Shown here one piece after another: positions 38,316 through 50,227 of a stretch of DNA of 64,000 nt. This DNA is from Magicicada septendecula. Taxonomy: Eukaryota; Arthropoda; Insecta; Hemiptera; Cicadidae. The DNA is taken from positions 88,021,899-88,085,898 of the forward strand of contig CM068367.1 of the NCBI GenBank assembly GCA_034769895.1, read 5' to 3'. Within the stretch, counting starts at the first letter, position 1; each line of letters begins with the position of its first letter. The position numbers and the translations under genes are program-made. Below the pieces are notes generated by a model. That model did no database searches and was not told the origin of the DNA. It saw only the letters and a list, made by a program, of their open reading frames with translations.

Positions 38316-38777
38316 TAAAGCGTCGCACCCAATCATAACCTTAAACGGTAACCCTTGGGCCACCAGGAACACCACTTGGATCACCTTTCCTTTGCTTGAT
38401 ACATCTATTTGTACTTGTTGCCTTACTGACTTATTCATTTTGCCAGTAGCACCTACTATTACCATATTATTAATTGGTAGGGTTGGTATTGGTTCTTGGC
38501 TCATTGTTTTAATCCTGTTAAATTCTACTTTGTCAATGAGCGATACATTCGCTCTTGTATCAATTATAATCTCAGTTGCTACCCCTTGCAATTCAGCATT
38601 AATGAAAATTATCTGATTATTATTTTTCATTTCCGAGTATGGTCCTTCTTCCATAAGCTCATTTCTGATGTTCCTTAAGTAATAGTTTTTATTGATCATA
38701 TTGACTTCATTTCTCGTCCTTTCTTTGTTTATTCGCCCGTCCAATTCTCGCAGTGATGGGCCGGTCTTAGTTCTCAC
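38316..38777 (-). pseudogene. pol: Gypsy A pol, 5' segment: aspartic protease
   Basis: Read on the minus strand from 38777, a retropepsin-like fold aligns with gypsy B's protease (53168-52740): IIFINAELQGVATEIIIDT, then LPINNMVIVGATGK, then LPFKVMIGCDAL. The active-site triad that is DTG in gypsy B is DTR here (near 38562), a change expected to abolish protease activity. The frame then runs into the Harbinger TIR at 38315 and resumes at 35166. Confidence 0.85.
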
Positions 38778-38802
38778 TGCTGTGTCTAGTTTTCCGCCCA
38801 GT

Positions 38803-38964
38803 CTAATTGCTGTGTATTTGTTGTAGTTTCTCCAAGGTCTCTTGGAGAACGGTCTCGAGAGCTTCCCCTCCTGGGTTGGTTTCTTTCTTCTTCATCCCTC
38901 CTATTACTATTATTTGGGTACCTCCGGTCATTGTTGACATTACTTCTTCATTCTCTGTTTCTGC

Positions 38965-38995
<31 letters not shown>

Positions 38996-39161
38996 TTGGT
39001 TGCGGCTATTATAATTGCCTTGGTTATTTCTATAACTATTATTATTATAGCTATTACTACTATTTCTATTATTATTATCACTGTCATGGTTCCCATTTCG
39101 GGCCTGGTTTGACCTTGGTTGTTGGTCTCTACAATTATCTCCTCTGTCCGTCTGGGACTTA
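38803..39161 (-). pseudogene. gag: Gypsy A gag, 3' segment (Asn-rich tail)
   Basis: The minus strand from 39159 continues the gag that is interrupted at 59197. KSQTDRGDNCRDQQPRSNQ leads into an asparagine/serine-rich low-complexity stretch encoded by AAT/AAC repeats (38960-39060). A slip in that repeat moves the frame, and the last part ends EKLQQIHSN at the stop near 38803. No CCHC zinc knuckle is visible, as in gypsy B. Confidence 0.75.
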
Positions 39162-39290
39162 GTCCAGTCGCCAGAGTAAAAATAATGGTAAAATTTCGTA
39201 AAAAATTGAGGCAAAGTGATATTTGGTATAGTTATTGAAAAAGGTCTAAATATCGGTTTAAAATCATCTTTGCATGTTTATAAGGTCAGG
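39162..39290 (+). repeat. Academ-like left terminal inverted repeat
   Basis: A perfect 15-bp end, then a roughly 28-bp block (39193-39222 region) and a 15-bp block (39270-39285 region) shared with the right end in inverse orientation. Intervening sequence is diverged. Confidence 0.7.
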
Positions 39291-39605
39291 CTTTAAAAAA
39301 AACCTTATTTAAGGGCAGCGCGCGGTAAAATCGATAAAAACGTTTACATTCCGTGAATTTCTTTTCTTACTACTAAATAAACCATTGGATCATGATAAAG
39401 TCTTCGTTCTTTTTGTTTAAAATAGTTCAAATTGTAATAGTAATAAAATCAAAATAACGATTTTGTTATTATTTCATCGTTAGGAGTATTAAATCGATAG
39501 ACGGAATGGTCAATTTTAACAAATCTTCCTCTGTTGAATAATATTATTAAATATGTGTATCTTAATATACATAAAAGTCATTGTGTGTATTTATATTTCA
39601 CACCT
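39291..39605. other. Academ-like 3' flank, no gene
   Basis: AT-rich, with one GCGCGCGGTA patch near 39320. It lies between the left TIR and the repeat cluster. No open frame or repeat was recognised. Confidence 0.4.
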
Positions 39606-40315
39606 CCTACTAAACCACTGGACCGATTTCAACAAAACTTAGCACAAATATTTTATGCAACGGGAGAACCAAGATAAGATAGGTGTTTTGGGCCCTGGGG
39701 GATGTCAAAAATGGAAAATATGAAAATACCGCATGTAGGGTATCAAGTTAAAGGGGATTTCAATGCAAGTAACAATTTTTCATGCATATAAGCACTATTG
39801 AAAATTCTTGGGCCCTGGGGCTCAATAAATGGGTGGTTTTGGGGGAGGTCAAAAATGGAAAATATGAAACTGGACCGATTTCCACCAAACTTAGCACAAA
39901 TTTTTTACGCAATGGGAGAACCAACATAAGATAGGTGTTTTGGGCCCGGGGGGATGTCAAAAATGAAAAATATGAAATATGAAAATACTGTGGGGTATCA
40001 AATTAAAGGGAATTTCAATGCAAGTAACAATTTTACATGCATATACGTACTATTGAATACATTTGGGCCCTGGGGCTCAATAAATGGGTTGTAATGGAGG
40101 GGTGTCAAAAATGGAAAATATGAAATATCATATGTGACATGCATATACGCACTATTAAAAATTTTGGTTTTTAAAAATTTTGGGCTCAATAAATTAGTGG
40201 AATTGGCGGAGGGGTGATGTTAAAAATGGAAAATATGAAAATACCGCACGTGGGGTATCAAATTAAAGGGAATTTCAATGTAAGTAACAATTTGACGTGC
40301 ATATAATTTATCATA
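39606..40315. repeat. Dispersed tandem-like repeat cluster (about 250-bp period)
   Basis: CTGGACCGATTTC.ACAAAA/CTTAGCAC, GTGTTTTGGGCCC, GTCAAAAATGGAAAATATGAAA and GGTATCAARTTAAAGGGRATTTCAATG blocks recur in changing order. The last block is at about 39738, 39988 and 40256. The cluster begins exactly where the XPG-like frame is lost, so it probably arrived as an insertion or deletion junction that cut off the gene's 3' end. Confidence 0.7.
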
Positions 40316-43099
40316 TAATTCTAAGGCTGTTTTCACAATTAATAAGTCTGCATCATCGTCAGCTTGTTTAACGTTAGCTTTCTTCTTCCAAATATCTCGT
40401 TAGAATTTCAATAAATCGAGTTTTATTAGTTTTATTCGAAAGAAATTGTTCTTGGGTCACTGTGACACACATATCTTCATAGAATAAAATATCTAAAGAG
40501 GAATTTTGATTGGTACGGCGATAACGCTCCATAGCTTTGATGCTGTTAGAATTGTTTGTATAGCCATCAAAAACTACAGTAACTTTTGATCCAAAGTGTC
40601 TCTTGACATAATTTACGTATCTTTGAAAAATACATTTGAACTTGTCATTTTTTGACCATACTACTCTATGCAGTAACATACCACCATCAATGACGTAAAT
40701 GCAATCTTCAAGGTTAATCTCAGTGCGGTCCACTTCAAACATATCATATAGTTTAGACTTATCTGTTTGCCGAAATACACCTTCGTAAAACATAGATGTT
40801 GGGTACGGTGCAAGTTCATAACGCATGTAATCTTTTAATTCGTCGTCACTTTTTCTTGCTACACAAATGCGTTGAAATATAAACATTGGATCTATAGGGA
40901 CAATTTCCTCTTGAATTTTCAGACTACTATTAACACTTTTTAATGACAGTACTCTATTTTTTCGTTTAAACGAAACTTTATGGAAGTTTGTACCAGCAAT
41001 TTCTTCTAACCCTGCTTTTCCAACCTCAAAAGCATTATGACAGTTAATATTATTACCGCCAGTAACTCCAGTAGATATAGACATTATTGAATCTTGATAA
41101 GGAAATGTCTCGTGACAATCAAACCAGGATTTTATTTTGAGAATATCTTCAGTATCTCGTTTTATTCGAGAATCTCTAGCACCTACATGCTGATCGGAAG
41201 TAGAAAATTGTATACCACAAAAATTTTCTACTTCTTCGCAGATATCATGTGTATATGGCATCGCTAAAATCCATTTATTTGCAGTACTGGTAGTTACTCC
41301 CCGTCCAATCATACCACCATCAACTTTCATGACTCTCATTAAGTCCTGTTCGATTGTCATATCAGTATGAGTTCCTGACCAGAATTTCTCAGTTCGTCTT
41401 ACAGTACAAAATCTGTTATTTATAAAATTTTGAAGTTCTTTAATTTTTAAAGCGGTAGTTTCTGGAATTACATTTTGGTTTTGCATTGAGGTGAAAAGTT
41501 TTTCAGATTCTTTTATAAATTGATTCATATATTGTACATATAATAAGGCTGATTTCGTATAATTAAAATGTCCAGTCGCATAAAACTATGGCAACATTTG
41601 CTGAATAACTTGTAATTGAATTTTTATATTACCCATTTTTTCAGAGCGCGCAAATGCTTTTGCAATAGAGATCATTCGTATGTATTGTATCCATAATTTT
41701 GCAGTTTTACCGCATTCCTCAATTTCAATAATTTTTTCTAGAAATTTACCATTTAAGATGTTAAAAAAATTATGATCTTGTACTTCTTTGTAAGTAAGAT
41801 TGTCATCTAAAAATTCTTGTAGTAAAGATTTCATATTTGAATATTCAACTTCTGAAAGGTTCATTTCCTCAATAATCTTTTTACACAAAACTATACAAAT
41901 TAATGTGTGGCCTCGTACTGCTCTAGCATAAGCATGGCCATCTAACATCTTATCTACAGTTCCTGGCGCATAGTAACAGCTTAATGCTTCTTTTAAACCG
42001 CTTCCTGCCATCACATAACCGATTGAACCAAGAAAAGACATAAGCAGATGAAATCCTCCAAGTCGAACAATTACATTATGTATATCATCATCAGGTGAGG
42101 ATTGGACCATTTTAAACGCTTTCTGATACAAAGGTTGATCGAAAGTAACAAAACAATTAAATAGATTTAAGTTTTCACTAGTTTTACAGCGTATTTTAAA
42201 ACGGTGTATATTGTATTTTGTCAGTTGGAGGAGAGTGTACAAAAGGCAAGCAAACAATTCTAGATAATGTATACGTCATATTTTCCAAAAGCTTGGACAT
42301 AAAGGCATTCCAGCCAGTAATGCCTGGTTTGGTCACTCCATAAATCCAAAGCAAGTCAGCATTAGAAAAATCTATATTATTAAAACTCGGGTTATCTACT
42401 TTTTCAAAAACAATGTTTTGGAGTGCATGTGTATTAATATTTTCAAAAATTTGGAATGGTATTTTGTCAATTTTGCTAATTTCTTTTGCAGTAGGCTTAA
42501 CTGTCAATCGTTTTAAGGGAACTTTGTTATAATAACAATCTCTGGGACTTACAATCATAATACCTCCCATACTATGAAAAGTATTTTTCCCGTCTATAGT
42601 ATTGATGTTAATATCTGAATTGTCAAATGCCAATTGTGCAAAACAACCAGATCTAAATGGAGAACGTGGACTAAGCAATACACTATCCTCATAAAGTGCT
42701 GCTTCTTTGTATGATGAACACACTCCCAGATGCGACAATATATCTATAATTCGTTTTGAAGCAAATTTCCTATGCAACATTACAGACAGGCCAACTTGCA
42801 ATGGTGATAGAAAGGTTCTAGGTCTTATGCAACTCATAATTGAATGAGTAATTGCTGTGCATTTTGTTTCATATGAACTAATATCACCTTTTTTATTTTT
42901 TAAAATTATTTCTTCTATCAGAAACTGAAGGGATTCTGGAATATTCTCATTAATATTTTGGAATATATTATCACTTGGAGGATAAAATTCTGTATTACTT
43001 TTCTTCAGATTAACATCGTTTCGAATAATTGCTGCTGCAGATTTTAAGATTTTTCTTTTTTGTTCATTTTCATCTTTTTTTGAGGCTATCCATGTCTAC
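40316..43099 (-). pseudogene. Academ-like protein with XPG/FEN1-type nuclease region (decayed)
   Basis: On the minus strand, one long protein is spread over several frames. 43099-42196 has a plausible acceptor ACGTAG just before it; segments include KILKSAAAIIRNDVN, SIMSCIRPRTFLSPLQVGL and HRKFASKRIIDIL. Next, 42190-41589 gives FVTFDQPLYQKAF, VRLGGFHLLMSFLGSIGYVMAGSGL and GHAYARAVRGH. Then 41585-40374 ends in YVIDGGMLLHRVVW and VTVVFDGYTN...ERYRR, an XPG/FEN1 N-region pattern. After a shift near 40385 follows VKQADDDADLLIVKTALELY, an XPG-I pattern with acidic metal ligands. Breaks are shifts near 42200, TAG at 41586-41588, the shift near 40385, and loss of the C-terminus at about 40316, where relatives carry a Cys-rich CXC domain as I recall. 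The role in transposition is inferred. Confidence 0.65.
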
Positions 43100-44835
43100 G
43101 TTTAATTTTTTAAATGGTCAAAAAATGGTGTCAGAAAGGCCAAAAAATTTTGTTAATTAACCACCCGAAAGTATTTTTAATAAGCTTTAATTTAAGCCGT
43201 CGTACACCTTTGTGCCACAATCGTGCCGTACTTTATGAGCACTCAAAGTTTTTTTGTGAATTGCGATTTTTTTGAGGTAATATTCGACATTTCAATATGA
43301 AATTTTTGGGGTTTATAGTACTCCACAAAGGTTACCTTCCCCTCAAGTTTTATCAACTTTCATTAATTTGTGTTAAAACAACAGCAATTTGTTTATAAAC
43401 GCCATCGCCACTTTATTTATTTATTAACAATAATAATAACATCGACTTCCGTATTAAGGCTAGAAATGTTCTTAATTTATTATAGAATACTGAAAAAAAA
43501 TCACATTAAAATCGGCTTGTTAGGTCCAAAGATATTTATAAAAACGCTATTTTGCAACTTAAATTGTTAATAAAAAAATAAACGGGTTGTTTTTACACAA
43601 AACTTAACTATTAGCTCAACTTGATCCCATTAACCAATTTAGCACACAAAAAATCGACTCCCAAAACAATTCACATTTGATTTTTATTTTGACTCCACTA
43701 CACGTGCTAACAAATAAATAAATATTAGCATGTATAAAAAGTGTAAATAAAAACTTTAAACTGCAATTTTTTTACCTGTTTTATATGATAAAAACAAAAA
43801 TATTTGTAATGTTTTGATTATAACCTTTGAAGAAATATCAACTGCGTTACTGCTCCGTTCTTGTATAGCAGATGTTTGTATGGCACACCACAACAATGGG
43901 TGTTGCGCGCGCAGCTACATTTACAGTTGCACACTCGAGGGGAATAGAACGCCGCGCCGTTTAAAAATTTTACCTGTTTTCTAGGGTCTTGTTTTTAGAG
44001 TATAGGTATAATCAGGTAAGAGAAATAACATGAATAGATAGATTTAGTATTGTAGTAGCTGTAACGTTAATTTCAAGTACTCAAATAAACCCACTTAAAA
44101 GATACATGTATGTAACGCAAAGGAGGCACCTTTTTTTAGTATACACAATTTTTATTTATTTTTTTTAATTTCGAAAATGATTTTAATTTTCATGAGTATA
44201 GTTTTTGATGCAGAACACTTGCAGCTTTCAAATACAATTTTTTGTATTTCGATATCTCTATTTTTAAGATTAATAAAGGCAGATAAACTCTGAATTTTCG
44301 AGTAAATTTAAAATACGTCGAAATACTCACTTTTGAAAAGGTGTTTTTTTTTAAATAACAACTTCAAAAGTATTTTTCATTATTATAAAATAAAAAGTTT
44401 ATCTCTTTTAAAGGTAAATTAGTAAAGAACTACTATTTTTTTAAATTTTATTGTATAGTACTTGTAATTTTGTGGTTTCACTTCTTTTTGTATCTACAGT
44501 AAATATTTATACACTATATTCTTTATGTTCAAATAAAATATTTATGTAAAAATCAACAAATTTTGAAAGCTATACTGTTCCCCTTCAAAACTAGCCTTTA
44601 TTTAACTGGCTATGCTTAGATTAAAGAAAGTTATGATATTTTTGAATAGACGCGCCTGGCTAATTTAGCGAATTACGCAAGATCGGGGGCAAACGCTCTT
44701 TTTAAAACGCAGCGCTCATCATTACCAATTTTCAGGAAAACAGTTCCATTAATGTAAAAATATGTAAGGAGACTTTCTGAAAGAAATTGTTTGCTCTTCA
44801 ATATACACCTTTTTATTTCTTCCAACTGTACATAT
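43100..44835. other. Academ-like 5' region, non-coding as far as seen
   Basis: AT-rich with a less AT-rich patch at about 43860-43960. On the minus strand the patch gives a short cysteine-rich reading (CNCKCSC) in a brief frame without further support. It is likely promoter, leader and possibly introns of the Academ-like gene, up to the gypsy B target at 44832-44835. Confidence 0.4.
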
Positions 44836-47800
44836 TGTAATATAATCATATATTACAAATATAAAAATAAAATAAAAATAATGATTGAAATATATATAAT
44901 TGATGAACGTTTTAATAAGCTCCACGTTGGAAACGCCAATTTGTAATATAAAAATATTACAAATACAAAAATTAAATAATTGAAATATAATTGAAATGAT
45001 ATAATTGATATTGTGTGTGTAGATATTGTGATAACAAAGGTATTGTGCTCTTCTTTTAGCCCCACTGGTTAGGCTAGTCAAATTGTAATATAATTTCAAA
45101 TGTAATAATGAATAAAATATAAAGCTATTGATGATAAGAATATGTTATAACTAGGTGTGTTTGATTGATAAATAACAAATACATCAAACTTTAAAAATTG
45201 TGCAAATATTTTTTCTTGTTCTTGTATCGAGTTTGATTGAATGATTTAATTTAATTAATTAATAATTAATTAATTAGTTGAGTTTGTAATTTCCTTCTAT
45301 ATCTATTCTCTCAATGTGAATTATGTTTTTGCTTAATAAAAAATAATAATAACATTAATTGTAGAAATAAAAACAATGCTGGTAACTGAGTAATGATTTG
45401 CGTTTATTCATTCAAAATTGTGCGCCAGTCAGACTGCGCATGTCCCAGGCACTGGCTAATATTCGCCACAGTCGGCAGTGAGAAAAATCAACAAATATAT
45501 TTTTTACAAGTTTAAATTTATGGTTCTTTTAACGAGTCGAAATGGTCAGAGGGCAAGGAACAAGATACATTTAACAGGTATTCTTAAACTAAATGTTAAT
45601 ATCTGAAATAGAACAAAATTATTATTACAATTGTCAATTAGAAAGAAATTATTTAAATTGCGAACCAAGTCGAAGAAATGACGTCACTCCACTCCAAGAG
45701 GCACTGGCTGATCGTCTTTGTGAGAAATTCAGCAATGGCCGCCTTCCACTCGATTTTAACTGCTACGATGCTGTTGGAATTGAAGATCTTCTCCCACAGA
45801 AATAAAACGATGTTCCCTTTTTCTGCGAAGTGGTGTTGGTCCAAATATAGTGTGGAATGTTCCCTCGTCGTCTGCGATGTCGAATTCTGGGTGGATTTCT
45901 TGTGTAGTGTAGTGTTCAATTATGTGTGTTGGTTTTCTGTGAATTCGTTCCAAAAATTGTTCAAAATGGCTGTCGATTTCTGGTGTTGAGTTTTATGGTG
46001 TTATACTGTGTTTTTGGAAATTTGTGAAGTGTTAGACATTGATAGATAAGATTATTTCACTTGTTAGTTCATCTCCGTTACACGCCACATAACCACACTT
46101 GGTTTTAATACAAATTATTTTGGTTTCAGTACTCCACTAACACATTTTCAACTATTCAGCTTTGCGATTAACAATAGACTAATAGACGCAACGTCGTCGT
46201 TTTAGGGCAATTTGTGGTAAGTCTTTTTCCTCTTCATATTGTTTAACTATAAAATATCTGTCTAAGACTTGTTTCACTATCTAACTATACATAACAAGTT
46301 TTCTTATTTTTTACTGTATTTCAAATATTTCTTAATTTTACATGAATCTAACTATTCAGTAATATTGATTAGTTAATTTTACATCTTTTGATATATAGCT
46401 GGGTTTGTTTCAAATTCATTTAAGCCCAAAAATTACAATTTTACATAATGATTGTATGTTTCATATTTTGTACAAATTCAGTGTTTTAAAGGTTTTTATT
46501 TGTTTTTTCGGTATAATATTTCCATGGAATATACTTAATAACTCCGTAATTACTTTGTTGTCAATAATTTGGTTATTAAAACATTTCAATATCGATTAAT
46601 TTGCTGTTTAGGCTGATTTGATTACCATCATAGGCTTATTATTGACTGTTTCCAAAAGAACTTAATTTCCTTTCTTTTGTCATTCTATTTGCTATTAACT
46701 GTATCTGTATTAATTACATTTTAAATTTCTGTATTGTATGTATTGAATTCTATTCCTATTACATAGATTAATTCTTTGATAGATAATTTTTTGGTTTATA
46801 GGCCAATCTGTGTTTACTAACATGGTGTCTTGGCTGGTCTGTTTGTACATTATACATGGTTTACTGATTTGAATAAAATTATTACATTTTTGTGTCCTAC
46901 TTGCCTCTCTGACTTACACAATGGAAAATTAAATGATATGATTTTAAAATACAATAGAATATCTTGTATCTACTAAACTTTCTTTATACTAATAACATCA
47001 TTGAACCATAACATGAACATCTTATGCCTAATTTTCTTTATATCAACTAATTTTAACAAAAACATTTTATCCCTATTATTTTTAACTGTATCATCAAATG
47101 ATAACAAAATAGCTTATCCTAGACATAATTTAATTAGAAAAAATATAAAAACTCCTATTACTAGTAACACTGTCAGTCACTAACTGTCTTGTGTATTATG
47201 TTTCTTTTGAAAACACTTTAACTGTGATTAAAAAACATCTTGTATCTATTGACACCTTACATCTAAAACATTATCTACTTAACAATAAATAACAAACATC
47301 TTAATATTAGTTATACCTTCAGTTATGAACTGTCCTTTGGTATTTTTGTCTTTCTCACAATTCACTTAACTGTAATTAAAGAAAACATTTTATAGGTAAT
47401 AGTTTTTCTTATATCTAATTTAAAAAACTCTTATTACTGGTAATGTTGTCAGTCCTTAGACTGTCTTTGATTCCAATGGTTTTACTGGTATTATTCTACA
47501 CTCATGGTAGTCTTTTTATAATATTTACACTTCATTGAAGATTTTTTCATAGATTTTTTAGCTATGTTTCTCACTATACTCACTGTAGTTTCTTATTTTT
47601 GTTATCTCACTTCACTTTATTGGATTCTACACTATGGTAGTCTCTTTTGATATATTTTTTAACATATTACTCTTACAACTAATATGCAATTTGTGTTTTA
47701 TAGGATTGTATCTTGTAACTTGTTTGGGTTTACATATATCGGTTTCAATTTTGTCTCATGGTATTTATTATATGACTAACATTTTGTTTTGGCATATCTC

Positions 47801-48168
47801 TTCCTGTTTCTGGTCTCTTTGTGGGAATCTTGATATGTTTCGTCCCTTCTTCAAATATCACATTAGTAGTTTCCTTATTAACATGGTTTCATGACAGATT
47901 ATTTCCTTTTTTATGGTCCTTCCCTTTTTGTACTGCTTCCCCAATCTACTGGGTATACTGCTGGTTTAACTGGTTTTTACATAGTAGGTTATTTTAATTA
48001 ATGGTTTTCTTTATTATTTTCCATTTTTATTAACATTTTATAGACTTAATTATACAGTTTCTAGTGTAATCCTTAAACAATTTATTCTTCTCACTCACTA
48101 TGGAACTTTTTCTTTTATTTATGTTGCATTAATTCAAATGTTTAGTGTGATAATTTTGTTATGTTACA
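44836..48168 (-). repeat. Gypsy B 3' LTR (3333 bp)
   Basis: Ends TGTAATATAATC... and ...TTGTTATGTTACA (plus strand) give TG...CA termini. It is followed by TATGCTCTCC, a purine tract on the minus strand. At 3.3 kb it is far longer than most Ty3/gypsy LTRs. A 70-codon plus-strand frame (45593-45805, MLISEIEQNYYYNC...) lies antisense to the element and is identical in the 5' LTR; its meaning is unknown. Confidence 0.9.
45593..45805 (+). CDS. Small antisense open frame in gypsy B 3' LTR (unknown)
   Basis: 70 codons, hydrophilic, with no signal peptide or recognised domain. It is preserved unchanged in the other LTR (56405-56617). That is expected because LTRs are copied from one template, so conservation does not prove function. 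Confidence 0.2.
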   Translation: MLISEIEQNYYYNCQLERNYLNCEPSRRNDVTPLQEALADRLCEKFSNGRLPLDFNCYDAVGIEDLLPQK

Positions 48169-48909
48169 TATGCTCTCCTGTAAAAGTGATTAGTTCAGAT
48201 CATACTCTGTATGGATGAAATAATTACTACTAATTCTTTTGTATTTACATTTTCTCCGTGATTACATGTTTTCACTTTATATACCTTCTTTTTCCACCAT
48301 TGCTTCCTCTCAGATGATGTGTATCTCCTTCATTAGTTTCCTTTTTCATTGATAAGTGATCTTCAATCTTGTGTATAACATTATCATTTTATATTCCTTC
48401 TTATTTGGTGCTTCCTCGCCAGTATGTTTACTCCCTAACATTCCCTAACAAATTAATTGGAACAGTTCAGAGTGGCACTTTTGGATTCAATCCCTGCTGT
48501 CCAACACTTCAATTGAGTCCAGAGGTATTATCATCTCTGCTCAACACATAAGACTGATGGCATTTTCTACATCCAGTCATAAAAATAAATAAACAGTAAA
48601 AGTAGTCATTTTTGACTAAAATAAACATCTTTAGATTCTTCACTTCATAATACGTTATATTAATTAATACTTTATACACTTGACTCTTCTTCTCTCTTAA
48701 AGCTTATTCCATATTAGGTGGTTTAGGTATGTGGTATAATATACATTTCATCATGTTTACATAGTAAGTAGTATTTATATTTACTCTTTCTACCATCTGG
48801 TATCCATTGAGTTATTTTTATTGCTCATGGTATAACATGAATTAATTCTTTATCACTTTCACTATAACAGTGGTTGTTGTAACAGCATTATCATTATTAG
48901 TATCAGGTG

Positions 48910-48936
48910 TTTTTTTTTTTTTTTTTTTTTTTTTTT
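48910..48936 (+). repeat. Poly-T run
   Basis: 27 consecutive T (poly-A on the element's sense strand). Confidence 0.95.
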
Positions 48937-49149
48937 GTCTCACTATTTGGTCTTTAGTGAGTTGGTCCTTCTTCATTGTTCCATTTTTATTAAATTATTT
49001 TCTGTGTGAGTTTGGTTAATTTGTTTCGATTAAGTCATATGACATTCTGGTTTCCTTTTTCTCTTAGAATTTTGTATCTCTTTCTTACAAAATCTTTTTT
49101 CATATTTCAGAGTTATTTCTCATCATTTGTATGAGTAATGATATGAGTT

Positions 49150-49830
49150 TAATGTTTTTTAATTTTAGACATTTTTATTCAACTACATTCTTTCTTATTC
49201 ATAGTTGTTTTTCAAATATTTTGGTATAAGTTGTACTTATTATTGTTTTGAATTTTGAAATTATTATTCCTCAAAATTCTTTTTTCATTCATAATAGTCT
49301 TTGAATGTTTGTGTAAGTGGTACTTACTAATTATTTTGAATTTGGCAATTATTATCTCCATCCAAATTCTTTTTACTTGCATAATAGTCTTTGAATATTT
49401 GTGTAGCTTGTACCTACTATTGCTTTTGAATTTTGAAGCTATTATGTTCAAAATTCTTTTTATTTATTCACAATAATCTTTCAAATGTTTTGTGTAAGTT
49501 GTACTTACTGATTTTTTGGAATTTTGTAATTTCATTCTTATTTCGTTTACAATATTCTTTCAGATATTTGGTGTAAGTTGTACTTACTAACTTTTTGAAT
49601 TTTGTAATTTTCTATTTATCAAAATTCTTTTTGTATCACAATATTCTTTCTGATATTTAGTGTAAGCTGTACTTACTAATTTTTGAATTTTGTAATTATC
49701 TATTTATCAAAATTCTTTTTTCATCATTCACAATTGTTCGAATATTTGGTGTAAGCTGTACTTACTGATTTTTGAATTTTTGTAGTTATTTTTATCAAAA
49801 TTCACAATTTCTTCATAATAGTTTTAACTC
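49150..49830. repeat. 88-bp tandem array in gypsy B 3' region, about 7 units
   Basis: GTGTAAGTTGTACTTACTAA-type segments start near 49226, 49314, 49402, 49492, 49572, 49660 and 49750. Each is followed by TTTTGAATTTTG.AATTAT and CAAAATTCTTTTT. GTAAG...CTTAC within each unit is a small inverted repeat that also looks like a splice donor on either strand. Confidence 0.85.
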
Positions 49831-49834
49831 ATAA

Positions 49835-50227
49835 TTATGAGTCCTCCAAATATTTTTTAATGGATAACTGATTATAAGTTCCTTTTACTTTATTCGAAAT
49901 GATATCCTTTAGTACATACGTATTGTTATTATTGTTTTTAATAACCAGGTATGGGCCGGTATACAGCAGTAACAACTTTTTGGTAATGCCTTCCAAAGTA
50001 CTGGGTAATTCCCTGTTTTTTAGCAGTACCTTTTCTCCGACTTCATAGCTTATTATTTTCTTAACAGCCTTTTGATATTTGTTCTTGCGCCTTTCCTGGT
50101 CTTCTGCCAATTTATTGTAGAATCTGATTCGATTGAATTTGTATTCTTGACTCCTGGGGAACTCTATTATGTCTTGTATTTCTCTCGGAGGCGGTTTTTC
50201 ATACATTGCCGTGTGGCGTGGTACCAA
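49835..50227 (-). CDS. pol: Gypsy B integrase C-terminal segment
   Basis: The minus frame continues pol after a one-base shift near 50215. It carries EKPPPREIQDIIEF, a basic NKYQKAVKK stretch, an SH3-like integrase C-terminal region (YEVGEKVLLKNRELPS, LLLLYTGPYLVIKNNNNNTYVL) and the end KKYLEDS. The same tail is present in gypsy A. It is not initiated independently; it is part of the broken polyprotein. Confidence 0.85.
   Translation of the reverse strand: MVPRHTAMYEKPPPREIQDIIEFPRSQEYKFNRIRFYNKLAEDQERRKNKYQKAVKKIISYEVGEKVLLKNRELPSTLEGITKKLLLLYTGPYLVIKNNNNNTYVLKDIISNKVKGTYNQLSIKKYLEDS

Larger units (their letters stand above)
48169..49834 (-). other. Gypsy B 3' untranslated region
   Basis: 1.7 kb of T-rich (plus strand) sequence between the integrase stop and the 3' LTR. 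It has a poly-T run (48910-48936) and an 88-bp tandem array (49150-49830). No env-like frame: the short plus frame at 48369-48551 and others have no membrane or domain signature. Such a long 3' region is unusual. Confidence 0.6.

Noticed and set aside
39606-40315. CRISPR-like or satellite array
   Set aside because: Blocks recur in changing order with unequal spacing, and the genome is eukaryotic. This is a dispersed repeat cluster.
43860-43960. Cysteine-rich reading CNCKCSC on the minus strand, thought to be a CXC domain
   Set aside because: The frame is short, lies on the N-terminal side of the gene where this domain is not expected, and lacks the spacing of tesmin-type CXC motifs.
45593-45805. 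Conserved 70-codon LTR frame taken as evidence for a gene
   Set aside because: Identity between two LTRs of one element follows from replication. It is kept only as a low-confidence feature.
48169-49834. Envelope gene in gypsy B
   Set aside because: The region has no long frame, signal peptide or transmembrane segment on the sense strand. There is no sign of an errantivirus-type third gene.
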